Below are positions 15,290 to 24,553 of a stretch of DNA of 64,000 nt, piece after piece. Position 1 is the first letter of the stretch, and the number at the start of each line of letters is the position of its first letter. Under the pieces are notes generated by a model, which saw only the letters and a program-made list of their open reading frames with translations, did no database searches and was not told the DNA's origin. The position numbers and the translations under genes are program-made. Source of the stretch: JAJPHF01 sp035293805 (lineage in GTDB: Bacteria > Chloroflexota > UBA6077 > JAJPHF01); the NCBI GenBank assembly GCA_035293805.1, contig DATGMD010000079.1, forward strand, positions 1 through 64,000, written 5' to 3'.

Positions 15290-17325
15290 GCCCGCGCCTC
15301 CCGCACCGCACCCGCCAGACGCTCGGCGTCCAGATCGTCGAGCCGCAGGTAGCGGGCGCCCAGCGCGGCCGCCATCTCGGCCGCCATGCCCAGCTGGAGC
15401 GGGCCGGCCTCGCTGTCAATGACGACCGCGGCGATCTGTCGCCGCTGCAAGTCCGCGCCGAGTGTCTGCACTTCCGTCAGACAGTCGCGCTGCTCGGCCG
15501 CCAACGGCACGTTCGCCCGGCCGTCGGAGACGACCACGAGCAGCGGCAGCGTGCCAGGCCGGCCGCGCAGGTAGCGCTCGACCGTCTGACGGGCGAGGTC
15601 GAGGCCGTGCGCGAGCGGCGTCCGGCCGCCGGTAGGCAGCTCGCGCAAGCGGACCTCGGCCAGGTCTACGCTGCTCGTCGGCGGCAGCAACAGCTCCGCC
15701 GAGCGACCGCGGAAGGCGATGAGCCCCACCTGGTCGCGCTTGCGGTAGGCGTCGAGCAATAGGGACACGACGGCGCCCTTCGCGGCAGCCATCCGGTCGC
15801 GCGCCGCCATCGAGCCCGAGGCGTCCACCACGAACAGGATCAGGTTGGTGAGCCGCGTCTCGCGCACCTTCTCGCGCAGGTCCTGCCGTTCGAGCAGGAC
15901 GGCGGTCTGCGTGCCCGCGGCGCGGCTGGCGCGGCGGCCACGCTGGTGCGGCGCGGCCGCGCGGAGCGTCGCGTCGAACGCCCAGTCACGCGGGCGCGGC
16001 TCGCGGGGGACCAGGCTCCGGACGTACGGGCCGACCGGCGTGACCGGCGCCTGCCACGGCAGCACGATCGCCTTCGAGCGCCGCCCGCGTGGCGCACTGC
16101 TGCGCCGCGGGGCGGGCGCGGCCAGGTGCGGCGGCACCGAAGTCCGACTTGGCGCGAAGACCTGATCGGGCGGCTGGGGGTTTTCGTCGGAGCCCTCGCC
16201 CTCATCCTGACTGGTAGAGGAAGTCGGCGCGTCGCCAGCCTCGTCCTCGGCTTCGTCGGCCGTGCGCTGCATGTAGTCCTGGATGCGCTCGTCCAGGCGG
16301 TCGCGGTCGAGCCCGGGCTGCTCGAAGGGCTGGCGGCGCCGGCGGTGCAGCAGCGCCAGCTCGGCCGCGTCGCGCACGTCCCCCTCGGTCACCAGCCGCC
16401 GGCCCGCGTAGGCCGCGAGCGTGAGGGCCGTCTTGTACATCACGATGTCGGCGCGCAGGCCATCCACCTCGAAGTCGCAGCAGAGCTGGGTGATGAGGCC
16501 CAGCATGCGGTCGTCGAGCCGCACGTCGGACAGCAGCGCGCGCGCCGCCAGGATGCGCTCGCGCTCGGCCGCCTCGGCATCGGCCCAGCGCGCGGCGAAC
16601 GCCAGCGGGTCGGCCTCGAAGGCGATCCGCCGCCGCACCACCTCCGCGCGATCCTCCGGCGCCCCTAGGCCCTCGACCTCCACGGCGAGCGCGAAGCGAT
16701 CGAGGAGCTGCGGGCGCAGGTCGCCCTCCTCCGGGTTCATCGTGCCGACGAGCAGGAACTGCGCGGGATGCTGCACCGAGACGCCCTCGCGCTCGACGTA
16801 GTTCACGCCCATCGCCGCCGCGTCGAGCAGCACGTCGACCAGGTGGTCGTTCAGCAGGTTCACCTCGTCCACGTAGAGAATGCCGCGGTTCGCCGCCGCG
16901 AGCAGCCCCGGCTCGAAGTGCCGCTCCCCCTGCTTGATCGCGCGCTCCAGGTCGAGCGTCCCCACCACGCGGTCCTCCGTGGCGCCCACCGGCAGCTCGA
17001 CCAGGGGAACGCGACGCGTGGATACCGTACTGGCCCCCGCTGCCCGGCAGCCGTCGCACCAGGTGTCCGGCGCGGCGGGGTCGCAGGCAAAGGCGCAGCC
17101 GGGCATCACCTCGATCTCGGGCAGCAGGTTGGCGAGCGCGCGCACCGCGGTGGACTTCGCCGTGCCCTTCTCGCCGCGAATCAGGACGCCGCCGATGCGC
17201 GGGTTGATCGTGTTCAGGAGCAGCGCGCGCTTCATGCGCTCCTGCCCGACCAGCGCGCTGAACGGAAAGACCGGACGGCGGTCCAACACCGCGCGCCGGG
17301 CTGACGTGGGCGCCTCTCGGCTCAT
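15286..17325 (-). CDS. Fused ChlI-ChlD type chelatase AAA+/VWA subunit (partner of CobN)
   Basis: A 679-residue fusion of BchI/ChlI-like and BchD/ChlD-like parts. The AAA+ module has Walker A GEKGTAKST (51-59), Walker B LYVDEVN (150-156) and an inserted Cys cluster (Cys77, Cys81, Cys90, Cys93) that probably binds zinc or iron-sulfur. A charged Pro-rich linker spans about 355-420. The C-terminal VWA domain has the MIDAS motif DASGS at 501-505. Such proteins supply the ATPase motor for CobN in organisms lacking CobST. ATG at 17325 overlaps the cobN stop by 4 nt, fixing the start and arguing for a CobN role rather than magnesium chelation; no bch genes are present. Confidence 0.9.
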   Translation of the reverse strand: MSREAPTSARRAVLDRRPVFPFSALVGQERMKRALLLNTINPRIGGVLIRGEKGTAKSTAVRALANLLPEIEVMPGCAFACDPAAPDTWCDGCRAAGASTVSTRRVPLVELPVGATEDRVVGTLDLERAIKQGERHFEPGLLAAANRGILYVDEVNLLNDHLVDVLLDAAAMGVNYVEREGVSVQHPAQFLLVGTMNPEEGDLRPQLLDRFALAVEVEGLGAPEDRAEVVRRRIAFEADPLAFAARWADAEAAERERILAARALLSDVRLDDRMLGLITQLCCDFEVDGLRADIVMYKTALTLAAYAGRRLVTEGDVRDAAELALLHRRRRQPFEQPGLDRDRLDERIQDYMQRTADEAEDEAGDAPTSSTSQDEGEGSDENPQPPDQVFAPSRTSVPPHLAAPAPRRSSAPRGRRSKAIVLPWQAPVTPVGPYVRSLVPREPRPRDWAFDATLRAAAPHQRGRRASRAAGTQTAVLLERQDLREKVRETRLTNLILFVVDASGSMAARDRMAAAKGAVVSLLLDAYRKRDQVGLIAFRGRSAELLLPPTSSVDLAEVRLRELPTGGRTPLAHGLDLARQTVERYLRGRPGTLPLLVVVSDGRANVPLAAEQRDCLTEVQTLGADLQRRQIAAVVIDSEAGPLQLGMAAEMAAALGARYLRLDDLDAERLAGAVREARA

Positions 17326-20300
17326 GGCGTGCCCCGCTCCTCGAGCTGGCCTTCCAGCTCCAGATAGATCGCTCGCAGTCGCGCCTCCGTGCCCGCCTCG
17401 GGCGCCTCCCACAGGCCGCGATCGACGGCCTCCAGCAGCCGCTCCACGATCGCTCGCAGCGCCCAGGGGTTCTTCTCTGCCAGGAAGCGCTGGAGCCGCT
17501 CGTCGAACACGTACGCCTCGGTGACGCGCTGGTACATCCAGTCCTCGATGACCTGCGCCGTGGCGTCATAGCCGAACAGGTAGTCCACGGTGGCGGCCAG
17601 CTCGAAAGCGCCCTTGTAGCCGTGCCGCTGGATGCTGGCGAGCCAGCGCGGGTTGACGACGCGCGAGCGGAACACGCGCCGCGCCTCGTCGGCCAGGTCG
17701 CGCACCCGCGGCCGCTGCGGGTCGGCGCTGTCGCCGAAGAACTGGCGCGGATTGCGGCCCGTCAGCGCGCGCACGGTGGCGATCATGCCGCCGTGGTACT
17801 GCATGTAGTCGTCGCTGTCGAAGATGTCGTGCTCGCGGTTGTCCTGGTTCTTCGCCGCGACGGCGATCTGGGCGAAGCGCTGGCCGAACTCGCCGGGCGC
17901 CGCCTCGCCGTAGACCTCGCGCGTGTAAGCATAGCCGCCCCACGCCGTGTAGACCGCCGCCAGGTCGTCGTCAGTCTGCCAGTTGCGCGCCTCCAGGAGC
18001 GGCAGGATACCCGCCCCGTAGGTGCCCGGCTTGGAGCCAAAGACGCGGTAGAGGGCGCGCTGCTCGGCCAGCCCCGGCGCGAGCCCGCTGGCCAGTCCTG
18101 CCGCACGATCCGCGCGAAAGTGCGCCGCCACGTAGTTGGCCTCCGCCGGCTCGTCGAGCCGCGCCACCCGCTCGAACGCCTGGTCGAGCAGGTGGACGAG
18201 GTTGGGAAAGGCGTCGCGGAAGAAGCCGCTGATACGCACCGTGACGTCCACCCGCGGCCGGCCCAGCTCGGCGAGCGGGATCACCTCCAGGCCGCGGACG
18301 CGCCGGCTCTCCTGCTGCCATACCGGCCGCAGCCCCAGCAGGTACAGGATCTCGGCCACGTCCTCGCCGTGCGTGCGCATCGCCGACGTGCCCCAGACGA
18401 CGATGCCGACCGACTCGGGGTAGCGGCCTTCCTCGGCGAGGTACTTCTCGAGCAGCGCGCGCCCAAGCCCCTGCCCCACTTCCCAGGCGGCGGGCGAGGG
18501 GATGGTGTTCGGATCGACGGAGTAGAAATTGCGCCCGGTAGGCAGCACGTTCGCCATGCCGCGCGTCGGGGCGCCGCTCGGTCCGGCCGGCACGTACTCG
18601 CCGCGCAGGCCGCGCAGCAGGTTGCCCAGCTCGTCGGACGTGCGCCGGAGATCGGGCACCAGTCGCTCTGCCGCGTAGCGCAGCACGGCCGCGACCTCAC
18701 GGCCATCACGGGGGAAGGCGTCCGCGACGATGCCGTCGACCGCGTGCGGCGCGAAGTCGGCCGCGCCGAGGCGGGTCAGCAGTGCCCGCCCGAGCGCTTC
18801 CAGCGCCTCCAGCGCGTCGCCGCGGCTGCGGATCGGCGTCTCGACGGCATCCGCGAGCAGGCGCGGCGCGGGCGCCCCCAGCGGCGCCCCCAGGTCCGTC
18901 AACAGCGCGGCGTAGTCCAGTCCCAGCGCGCGGGCGAGCGCGGCGCGCAGGCTGGGCGCGTCGTAGTTGTCCAGACGTGTCAGGGCCAGCAGCAGGCTCA
19001 GCAGCTGCTCGCCCTCCGGCGCCTGCCCGAGCACGTGCAGTCCGTCGCGGATCTGCGCGTCCTTCAGCTCGCAGATGTAGCCGTCCATGTGCAGGAGGAA
19101 AGCGTCGAAGTCGGCCGGGCGCTCCGCCTCGCCGAGGTCTTCGTGCAGGCGCGCGGCGAGCACCGTCTGCCAGATCTGCTCCTGGATGATGGGCAGCTTC
19201 TTCGGGTCGAGCGTCTGCACCTGGTAGTACTCGTCCATGAGCTGTTCGAGCTTGGTGATCTCGTCGTAGCTTTCGGCACGCATCATCGCCGGCACGAGGT
19301 GATCGACGATTGTGGCATGGGCGCGGCGCTTGGCCTGCGCGCCCTCGCCGGGGTTGTTCACGATGAACGGGTAGAAGTGCGGCAGGTCGGCCAGCGCCAC
19401 CTCCGGATAGCACTGCGCGGACAGCCCGACCGCCTTGCCCGGCAGCCACTCTAGTGTGCCGTGCTTGCCGACGTGGATGACCGCGTGCGCGCCCCACACG
19501 TCGCGCAGCCAGCGATAGTACGCCAGGTAGTGGTGCGTCGGCGGCAGGTCGGGGTTGTGGTAGATGGCGATCGGGTTCTCGCCGAAGCCGCGCGGCGGCT
19601 GAATGCCCACGAAGACGTTGCCCAGCTCCAGCCCCGGCATCATCAGCGTGCCGTCGTAGACGTACACCGCTCCGGGCGGCTCGCCCCACGTCTCGGCCAG
19701 CCCCGCCTGCACGGCCGCCGGGTAGGCCGCGTGCCAGCCCGCGTACTGCGCGGCGGGGACGTGCCCGGGCGCCGCGGCCACCTGCGCGTCCGTCAGGAAC
19801 TCGCGGTCGTAGGTGCAGCGGTCGATCAAGGTGTGGATCAGTGCGTCGCCAGATTCCGGGATGTTCTCCACCCGGTACCCGTCCGCGGCGAGCGCGTGCA
19901 GGATGTGGATCACCGAGGCGGGCGTGTCGAGGCCCACCGCGTTGCCCAGGCGGGCGTTGCGCGACGGGTAGTTTGCCAGGATCACCGCCACGCGCTTCTC
20001 GGCGTTCGGCACGTGCCGTAGCCGCGCCCAGCGGATCGCCAGGCGAACCAGATAGTCCACCCGATCGGGGGCGGGCACGTAGCGCTGGACCGCCGCCCCG
20101 AGCACGCCGAAGGCACCCCCCGGGGTGGCCTCCGCGGCCTCGACCGTCTCCTTGAAGCTGATCGGCACGGTCACGATGCGGCCGTCGAACTCCGGCATCG
20201 CCACGTTCATCGCGGTGTCGATGGGGCTCAGGCCGCCGGCCGTCGCTTGCCAAGCGGCCCGGGCGCTCGTCGCGACGACCGCCTGCAATACCGGCACGTT

Positions 20301-21134
20301 TAGCCGCTCCAGGAAGTCCACCGACCAGCCCGTCGCCAGGCTCGGCCCCTGCACGGCGACCTTGCCCATCGAGAAGCTGAGCGTGTTGATCACCACGTCC
20401 ACGCGCGCCCGTCCAGTCTCGTCGAGCAGGAAGCGGCGGAACACGCGCGGCGCCCCCGCGGCCTCGGCCGTCTCGTCCTTCAGGCTGTAGCAGTAGACTG
20501 GCAGCACGTTGGCGCCCTGCGCCTCCGCGGCGCGCACGAGCGCGTCCACGAACGCCAGGTTGCCGCTCATCCAGTGGGCCCGATAGAAGAGCAGGCCCAG
20601 CGTCGGCCGGCCAGGCCGCACCCGCGCGGCTAGATAGTCGGCGAGCGCGACGCCGTCCGGCTCGTCCGGGTGATACAGGCCCTCCCAGGGCAGCTCGCGC
20701 GGTGGGTCATAGGCGCTGGCGATGCCCAGCAGGCGGTCAGCCAGGTAGGCGACCAGGCTTCGCAGGTTCGCGACGCCGCCGTGGAGCAGGTACGCGAACA
20801 CCGTCTGGACCACGTCGGCCGGTGCCGTGCAGGCCGCGGCCAGGTCCACGTCCGGCTGCTGATCGCCGGGGCAGGCGATCAGCGGCACGCCCGCCGCCCG
20901 GCAGCGCGCTTCCAGCGCGGCGAAGCCCGGCTCGAAGGCCCGCTTCCCGCCCAGCAGGCGCACGACGACCACTCGCGCGGCGGCCGCCGCGTCGAGGAAG
21001 GCCGCCAGCGCCGCCGGATCGCCGAGGGCGGCCGGATTTGCGGCGCGCACCGGCGGAAAGCCCGGCGGCAAGTCACGCGCGGCGCGGCTCAGCGCCAGGA
21101 TCTCCGTGTCGGCAGTGGTCAGAAAAACGATCAC
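17322..21134 (-). CDS. cobN: Cobaltochelatase large subunit CobN
   Basis: A 1270-residue CobN/BchH-family subunit that binds hydrogenobyrinate diamide and receives cobalt with ATP-driven help from the ChlID protein encoded next. Recognisable segments include IHVGKHGTLEWLPGKAVGLS, NNPGEGAQAKRRAHATIVDH, LPTGRNFYSVDP, WGTSAMRTHGED, SGFFRDAFPN and DVFDSD-like NREHDIFDSDDYMQYHGG, covering the family end to end. Length is typical. The GTG start at 21134 is preceded by a heptamer repeat array and lacks a clear ribosome site, unlike the other coupled genes. The presence of chlID and cobO on either side supports cobalt over magnesium. Confidence 0.95.
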   Translation of the reverse strand: MIVFLTTADTEILALSRAARDLPPGFPPVRAANPAALGDPAALAAFLDAAAAARVVVVRLLGGKRAFEPGFAALEARCRAAGVPLIACPGDQQPDVDLAAACTAPADVVQTVFAYLLHGGVANLRSLVAYLADRLLGIASAYDPPRELPWEGLYHPDEPDGVALADYLAARVRPGRPTLGLLFYRAHWMSGNLAFVDALVRAAEAQGANVLPVYCYSLKDETAEAAGAPRVFRRFLLDETGRARVDVVINTLSFSMGKVAVQGPSLATGWSVDFLERLNVPVLQAVVATSARAAWQATAGGLSPIDTAMNVAMPEFDGRIVTVPISFKETVEAAEATPGGAFGVLGAAVQRYVPAPDRVDYLVRLAIRWARLRHVPNAEKRVAVILANYPSRNARLGNAVGLDTPASVIHILHALAADGYRVENIPESGDALIHTLIDRCTYDREFLTDAQVAAAPGHVPAAQYAGWHAAYPAAVQAGLAETWGEPPGAVYVYDGTLMMPGLELGNVFVGIQPPRGFGENPIAIYHNPDLPPTHHYLAYYRWLRDVWGAHAVIHVGKHGTLEWLPGKAVGLSAQCYPEVALADLPHFYPFIVNNPGEGAQAKRRAHATIVDHLVPAMMRAESYDEITKLEQLMDEYYQVQTLDPKKLPIIQEQIWQTVLAARLHEDLGEAERPADFDAFLLHMDGYICELKDAQIRDGLHVLGQAPEGEQLLSLLLALTRLDNYDAPSLRAALARALGLDYAALLTDLGAPLGAPAPRLLADAVETPIRSRGDALEALEALGRALLTRLGAADFAPHAVDGIVADAFPRDGREVAAVLRYAAERLVPDLRRTSDELGNLLRGLRGEYVPAGPSGAPTRGMANVLPTGRNFYSVDPNTIPSPAAWEVGQGLGRALLEKYLAEEGRYPESVGIVVWGTSAMRTHGEDVAEILYLLGLRPVWQQESRRVRGLEVIPLAELGRPRVDVTVRISGFFRDAFPNLVHLLDQAFERVARLDEPAEANYVAAHFRADRAAGLASGLAPGLAEQRALYRVFGSKPGTYGAGILPLLEARNWQTDDDLAAVYTAWGGYAYTREVYGEAAPGEFGQRFAQIAVAAKNQDNREHDIFDSDDYMQYHGGMIATVRALTGRNPRQFFGDSADPQRPRVRDLADEARRVFRSRVVNPRWLASIQRHGYKGAFELAATVDYLFGYDATAQVIEDWMYQRVTEAYVFDERLQRFLAEKNPWALRAIVERLLEAVDRGLWEAPEAGTEARLRAIYLELEGQLEERGTP

Positions 21135-21143
21135 CCTAAGCTC

Positions 21144-21178
21144 TCAGCCCTCAGCCATCAGCCGTCAGCCATCAGCAG
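21144..21178. repeat. Heptanucleotide array (TCAGCCN)x5
   Basis: Five consecutive 7-nt units, TCAGCC followed by C, A, G, A, then TCAGCAG. They fill half of the 67-nt spacer between the cobO stop and the cobN start. Confidence 0.85.
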
Positions 21179-21201
21179 ACGGCAGGATGACCGCTGATCG
21201 C

Positions 21202-21786
21202 TCAAAACTCCACGCCCTTCTGGGCCTTGATGCCCTGGTCCTTGTACGGGTGCTTGACCGGCTGGATCTCCGAGACGAGGTCGGCCACGGCGACTAGCTC
21301 AGGCGGCGCGTTCCGGCCGGTGAGCACCAGGTGCATCATCGGCGGCTTCTCGGCGATGAGCGCCAGCATCTCGTCCACGCTGACGAATCCCGCGTGGATG
21401 GTCGCCATGATCTCGTCGAGGATCACGACGTCGTGCTCGCCCGCGCGCACCGTCTCCACGGCGCGTGCCCAGCCGGCCCGCGCGCGGGCCTCGTGCTCGT
21501 CCATCGGCACGCGCTCGTCGCGCAGCCCGTCCAAGGTGAAGCCGTGCCCGACCCGCTCTAGCTCGAAGTAGGGCGCCAGCAGCGGCAGCGTCCGCTGCTC
21601 CCCGGTCTTCCACACCCCCTTGATGAACTGGATCATCCGCACGCGCATGCGGTTCCCGGCAGCGCGGACGCCCAGGCCGATGGCGGCGGTCGTCTTGCCC
21701 TTCCCGTTGCCCGTGTTGATGATCACGAGCCCTTTCCGCTTGCGCGGCGCCGGGCGCGTGCGCGGCGCGGTCTCCGCGGCCATCAT
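21202..21786 (-). CDS. cobO: Cob(I)yrinic acid a,c-diamide adenosyltransferase
   Basis: A 194-residue CobA/CobO/BtuR-type ATP:corrinoid adenosyltransferase that attaches the 5'-deoxyadenosyl group to Co(I) corrinoids. The P-loop is NTGNGKGKTTAAIG, followed by RMIQFIKG and the conserved LDEIM. The C-terminus SEIQPVKHPYKDQGIKAQKG is the family ending. ATG at 21786 overlaps the cobQ stop (ATGA) and has GAGGGAGG upstream, so it is preferred over an upstream GTG. Encoded between cobQ and cobN, it is expected to act just after cobalt insertion. Confidence 0.94.
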   Translation of the reverse strand: MMAAETAPRTRPAPRKRKGLVIINTGNGKGKTTAAIGLGVRAAGNRMRVRMIQFIKGVWKTGEQRTLPLLAPYFELERVGHGFTLDGLRDERVPMDEHEARARAGWARAVETVRAGEHDVVILDEIMATIHAGFVSVDEMLALIAEKPPMMHLVLTGRNAPPELVAVADLVSEIQPVKHPYKDQGIKAQKGVEF

Positions 21787-23474
21787 GCCCTCCCTCGTGC
21801 CGGCACGCGGCACAGCGCGAACACGCGCGCCAGGTCGACGTGGGCGGCGACCGCATCGGCCAGACGATCGTAGGGGTCCTCGGCCCGCGCCGCCCCTCTC
21901 AGCACGATACCACGCCGTCGCGCCAGCGCCCCCACCAGTGTCGTCCGAATGGCATCGTTATGGAACAGCCCGTGGACGTAGGTTCCCGCCACCAACCCAT
22001 CGAGCGACACGGCGCCATCGGGGAGCAAACCTGCATCCCCCGGCCTCCCTTCCCCGGGAAGGACGCGCGGGGCCACCCCGGCCTTCTCATCCCCGTCCGC
22101 TCCCCCTTCCCACAATGGGAGGGGGGCCGGGGGGGTAGGTCTTATCCGCGCGAACGCACGCAGCGCACTCGTCGTGCGGCCCAGATGAATCTCGTAGCCG
22201 TCGAGCGGGAGGCCCGCGAGGCAGCCGAAGAAGCCATCTGCCGCGCTGATCTCGCCTCGGACCTGCCGCGTGGCCTTGTCGGCGGCGAACACCGTGCGCA
22301 CGGCGAGCAGCCCGAGCCCGGCCCGCGCGCCTGCCTCGGCCTCGACGCCGTCGGGGTCGTCCAGCTCGGTGCCCAACATCTGGAAACCGCCGCAGATACC
22401 CAGGATGGGCACGCCCGCCGCGCTCAGTCGCAGGAGCGCGGCGCCCAGACCGCTCACACGCAGCCAGGCCAGGTCCGCGAGCGTGCTCTTGCTGCCGGGC
22501 AGGATCAGCAGGTCCGGCACGCCCAGCTCGTCAGGCGCCGCGACGTAGCGCAGCCGCACGCCCGGCTCGGCCTGGAGCGGTGCGAAGTCGTCGAAGTTGG
22601 CGATGCGCGGCAGGCGAACCACCACTATCTCGACCTGGCCTCCCTCGCCGCCCGGCGGCGAGCTCGACTGAGCGCGTCCTACCCCCTCTCCACCTGGGAA
22701 AGGGCTGGGGGGAGGGCCACTCCCGGCGCTACGGCGATCCAGCCCCAGCGAATCCTCCTCAGGCAGCCGGAGGTCGCGGAGGTACGGCACGACGCCGAGC
22801 ACCGGGCAGCCGGTGCGCTCCGCCAGAAAGGTCAGGCCGGGCTCTAGGAGCGCCCGATCGCCGCGAAAGCGGTTGATCAGCAGGCCAGCGACGCGCCCCC
22901 GGTCGGCAGGCTCCAGCAGCGCTAGCGTGCCCACGAGCGCGGCAAATACCCCCCCCCGGTCGATGTCTGCGACCAGCAGCACGGGCGCATCGGCCAGCCG
23001 AGCGACCGCCATGTTCACCAGATCGCCGTCCCGTAGGTTGACCTCGGCCGGGCTGCCCGCGCCCTCGATGAGGACGACGTCGTGGCTGGCCCGCAGCCGC
23101 GCCAGGCTCTCGGCGACGACACCCAGTAGCTCAGGCTTCGCGGCGTGGTACTCGCGCGCGGTCAGGCGCCGCCAGACACGGCCCCGCACGACGACCTGCG
23201 AGCGCGCGTCGCCCTCGGGCTTTAGCAGGATCGGGTTCATGTCCACCGACGGTGCCACGCCGGCGGCCTCCGCCTGCGCCGCCTGCGCGCGGCCGATCTC
23301 GCCGCCGTCCGCGCACACCGCGGCGTTGTTCGACATGTTCTGCGCCTTGAACGGCGCGACGCGCAGGCCCTCCCGCCGCAGCAGCCGGCACAGCGCCGCG
23401 ACCATCGCACTCTTCCCGACGCCCGACGCGGTGCCCTGGATCATGAGCGTCGGCGCGCCGGAGTGCTGCGTCAT
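21783..23474 (-). CDS. cobQ: Cobyric acid synthase with two repeat-encoded insertions
   Basis: A 563-residue CobQ/CbiP that amidates the b, d, e and g side chains of adenosylcobyrinate diamide. The N-terminal ATPase domain has IQGTASGVGKS and the CobQ-specific PFKAQNMSNNAAV. The C-terminal glutaminase has ILGICGGFQMLG (nucleophilic Cys) and GTYVHGLFHND (catalytic His). Typical length is near 490-510. The excess comes from two Pro-Gly-Glu-rich inserts, one in the interdomain linker after LPEEDSLGLDRR and one in a loop after the GYEIHLGRT segment; both are encoded by palindromic DNA. Neither breaks the frame or touches catalytic motifs. ATG at 23474 overlaps the upstream stop (ATGA). Confidence 0.93.
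   Translation of the reverse strand: MTQHSGAPTLMIQGTASGVGKSAMVAALCRLLRREGLRVAPFKAQNMSNNAAVCADGGEIGRAQAAQAEAAGVAPSVDMNPILLKPEGDARSQVVVRGRVWRRLTAREYHAAKPELLGVVAESLARLRASHDVVLIEGAGSPAEVNLRDGDLVNMAVARLADAPVLLVADIDRGGVFAALVGTLALLEPADRGRVAGLLINRFRGDRALLEPGLTFLAERTGCPVLGVVPYLRDLRLPEEDSLGLDRRSAGSGPPPSPFPGGEGVGRAQSSSPPGGEGGQVEIVVVRLPRIANFDDFAPLQAEPGVRLRYVAAPDELGVPDLLILPGSKSTLADLAWLRVSGLGAALLRLSAAGVPILGICGGFQMLGTELDDPDGVEAEAGARAGLGLLAVRTVFAADKATRQVRGEISAADGFFGCLAGLPLDGYEIHLGRTTSALRAFARIRPTPPAPLPLWEGGADGDEKAGVAPRVLPGEGRPGDAGLLPDGAVSLDGLVAGTYVHGLFHNDAIRTTLVGALARRRGIVLRGAARAEDPYDRLADAVAAHVDLARVFALCRVPARGRA
22031..22142. repeat. Intragenic palindromic repeat in cobQ, copy 2
   Basis: Runs of C-rich and G-rich sequence form imperfect palindromes (for example CCTTCCCCGGGAAGG around 22048-22062, and the CCCTTCCCA/TGGGAGGGG pair near 22102-22125). 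It is in frame and encodes a Pro-Leu-Gly-Glu-rich insert in the glutaminase domain. Confidence 0.65.
22639..22737. repeat. Intragenic palindromic repeat in cobQ, copy 1
   Basis: The core CTACCCCCTCTCC ... GGGAAAGGGCTGGGGGGAG (22679-22713) resembles the reverse complement of the core near 22100-22138. It encodes an insert with PPSPFPGGEGVGR in the interdomain linker. Confidence 0.65.
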
Positions 23475-24553
23475 CGGCGCGCTCCGCCCGTCAAGACGTT
23501 GGTGGTGAGCACGCGCTCGAGCGCGGCGAGCAGCGCGTCGCACTCCGCCAGCGGACGCGCCGCGAGCCGCAGATAGCCGGGCAGGCCGAAGGACGCGCAG
23601 TCGCGCACGTAGATGCCCGCAGCGCGCAGCGCGCTCGCAACCTCCGACCCGTCGGGCACGGCGACCAGGAAGAAGTTGGCGGCCGACGGCAGCGCTTCCA
23701 GGCCGAGCGCCCGCAGGCCCTTCGCCAGGTACGCCGTCGCCTCGCGCGCGAGCGCCCGGCCCCGCGTAACGTGGTCGCCCGCCGCGAGCGCCGCGAGCCC
23801 CGCGGCCTGCGCGACCGCGTTCACCGACCACGGCGGCTGGGCCCACTGCAGCGCGCGCGCCACCGCGGGGGCCGCGAGGGCGTAGCCGAGCCGCAGGCCG
23901 GCGAGCGCGTGGTCTTTCGTCAGCGACCGTAGCACGACCAGCCGGCCGTCGGTCAGGAGCGGCCGCACGTCCCACGGCTCGGGCACGAAGCCCGCGTACG
24001 CCTCATCCAGTACGAGGAGGCCCGGGACGACCGCCAGCAGGCGCTCGACGTCCGCCCGGCCGAGATACACGCCCGTCGGGTTGTTCGGGTTGCAGAGGAA
24101 CGTCAGGCGCGGCCGCGTCGCCGTGATCACGCGACAAAGCGCCGCCACGTCGAGCCGGAAGCCGTCGGCCGCGGACGCCCGATACTCGGCGACGCGCGCG
24201 CCCATGAGCCGCGCGGCGCGCGCGTACTCCGCGAACGTCGGCCCGACGACGAGCGCCCGCTGCCCCCGCTCGATATACGCCAGCGCCAGCAGCCAGATCA
24301 GCTCCGCCGAGCCGTTCCCGACTACCAGGCGCTCGGGCGCGACGTTCAGGCCCGCGGCCAGCGCGGTGCGCAGCGTGGCCGCGTCCGGCTCGGGGTAACG
24401 GCCGATCGGGGCCGCGCGCGCGGCGGCGAGCACGCTGGAGGCCGGGCCTAGCGGGTTGCTGCTCACGCTGAAGTCCAGCACGGCGCCTGCGCTGAGGGGC
24501 GCGCTGCCGTGGACGGCGGGCGGCAGGTCGAGCAGCTCAGGACGGGGCTGCAT
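23471..24553 (-). CDS. cobD: Class I/II aminotransferase, threonine-phosphate decarboxylase-like (CobD/CobC type)
   Basis: A 360-residue PLP enzyme of the histidinol-phosphate aminotransferase branch. VLDFSVSSNPLGPASSV near the N-terminus is the CobD/CobC signature. FLCNPNNPTGVYL and LDEAYAGF bind the cofactor, and the PLP lysine is in SLTKDHALAGLRLGYA. CobD (Salmonella naming) makes (R)-1-amino-2-propanol phosphate from threonine phosphate for the corrin nucleotide loop. The ATG at 24553 lies inside the end of cbiB (17-nt overlap). A generic aminotransferase function is excluded mainly by context. Confidence 0.88.
   Translation of the reverse strand: MQPRPELLDLPPAVHGSAPLSAGAVLDFSVSSNPLGPASSVLAAARAAPIGRYPEPDAATLRTALAAGLNVAPERLVVGNGSAELIWLLALAYIERGQRALVVGPTFAEYARAARLMGARVAEYRASAADGFRLDVAALCRVITATRPRLTFLCNPNNPTGVYLGRADVERLLAVVPGLLVLDEAYAGFVPEPWDVRPLLTDGRLVVLRSLTKDHALAGLRLGYALAAPAVARALQWAQPPWSVNAVAQAAGLAALAAGDHVTRGRALAREATAYLAKGLRALGLEALPSAANFFLVAVPDGSEVASALRAAGIYVRDCASFGLPGYLRLAARPLAECDALLAALERVLTTNVLTGGARR

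Noticed and set aside
17322..21134. CobN as a magnesium chelatase (BchH) for bacteriochlorophyll
   Set aside because: It is coupled to cobO and cobQ, under a cobalamin riboswitch, and no bch genes are present.
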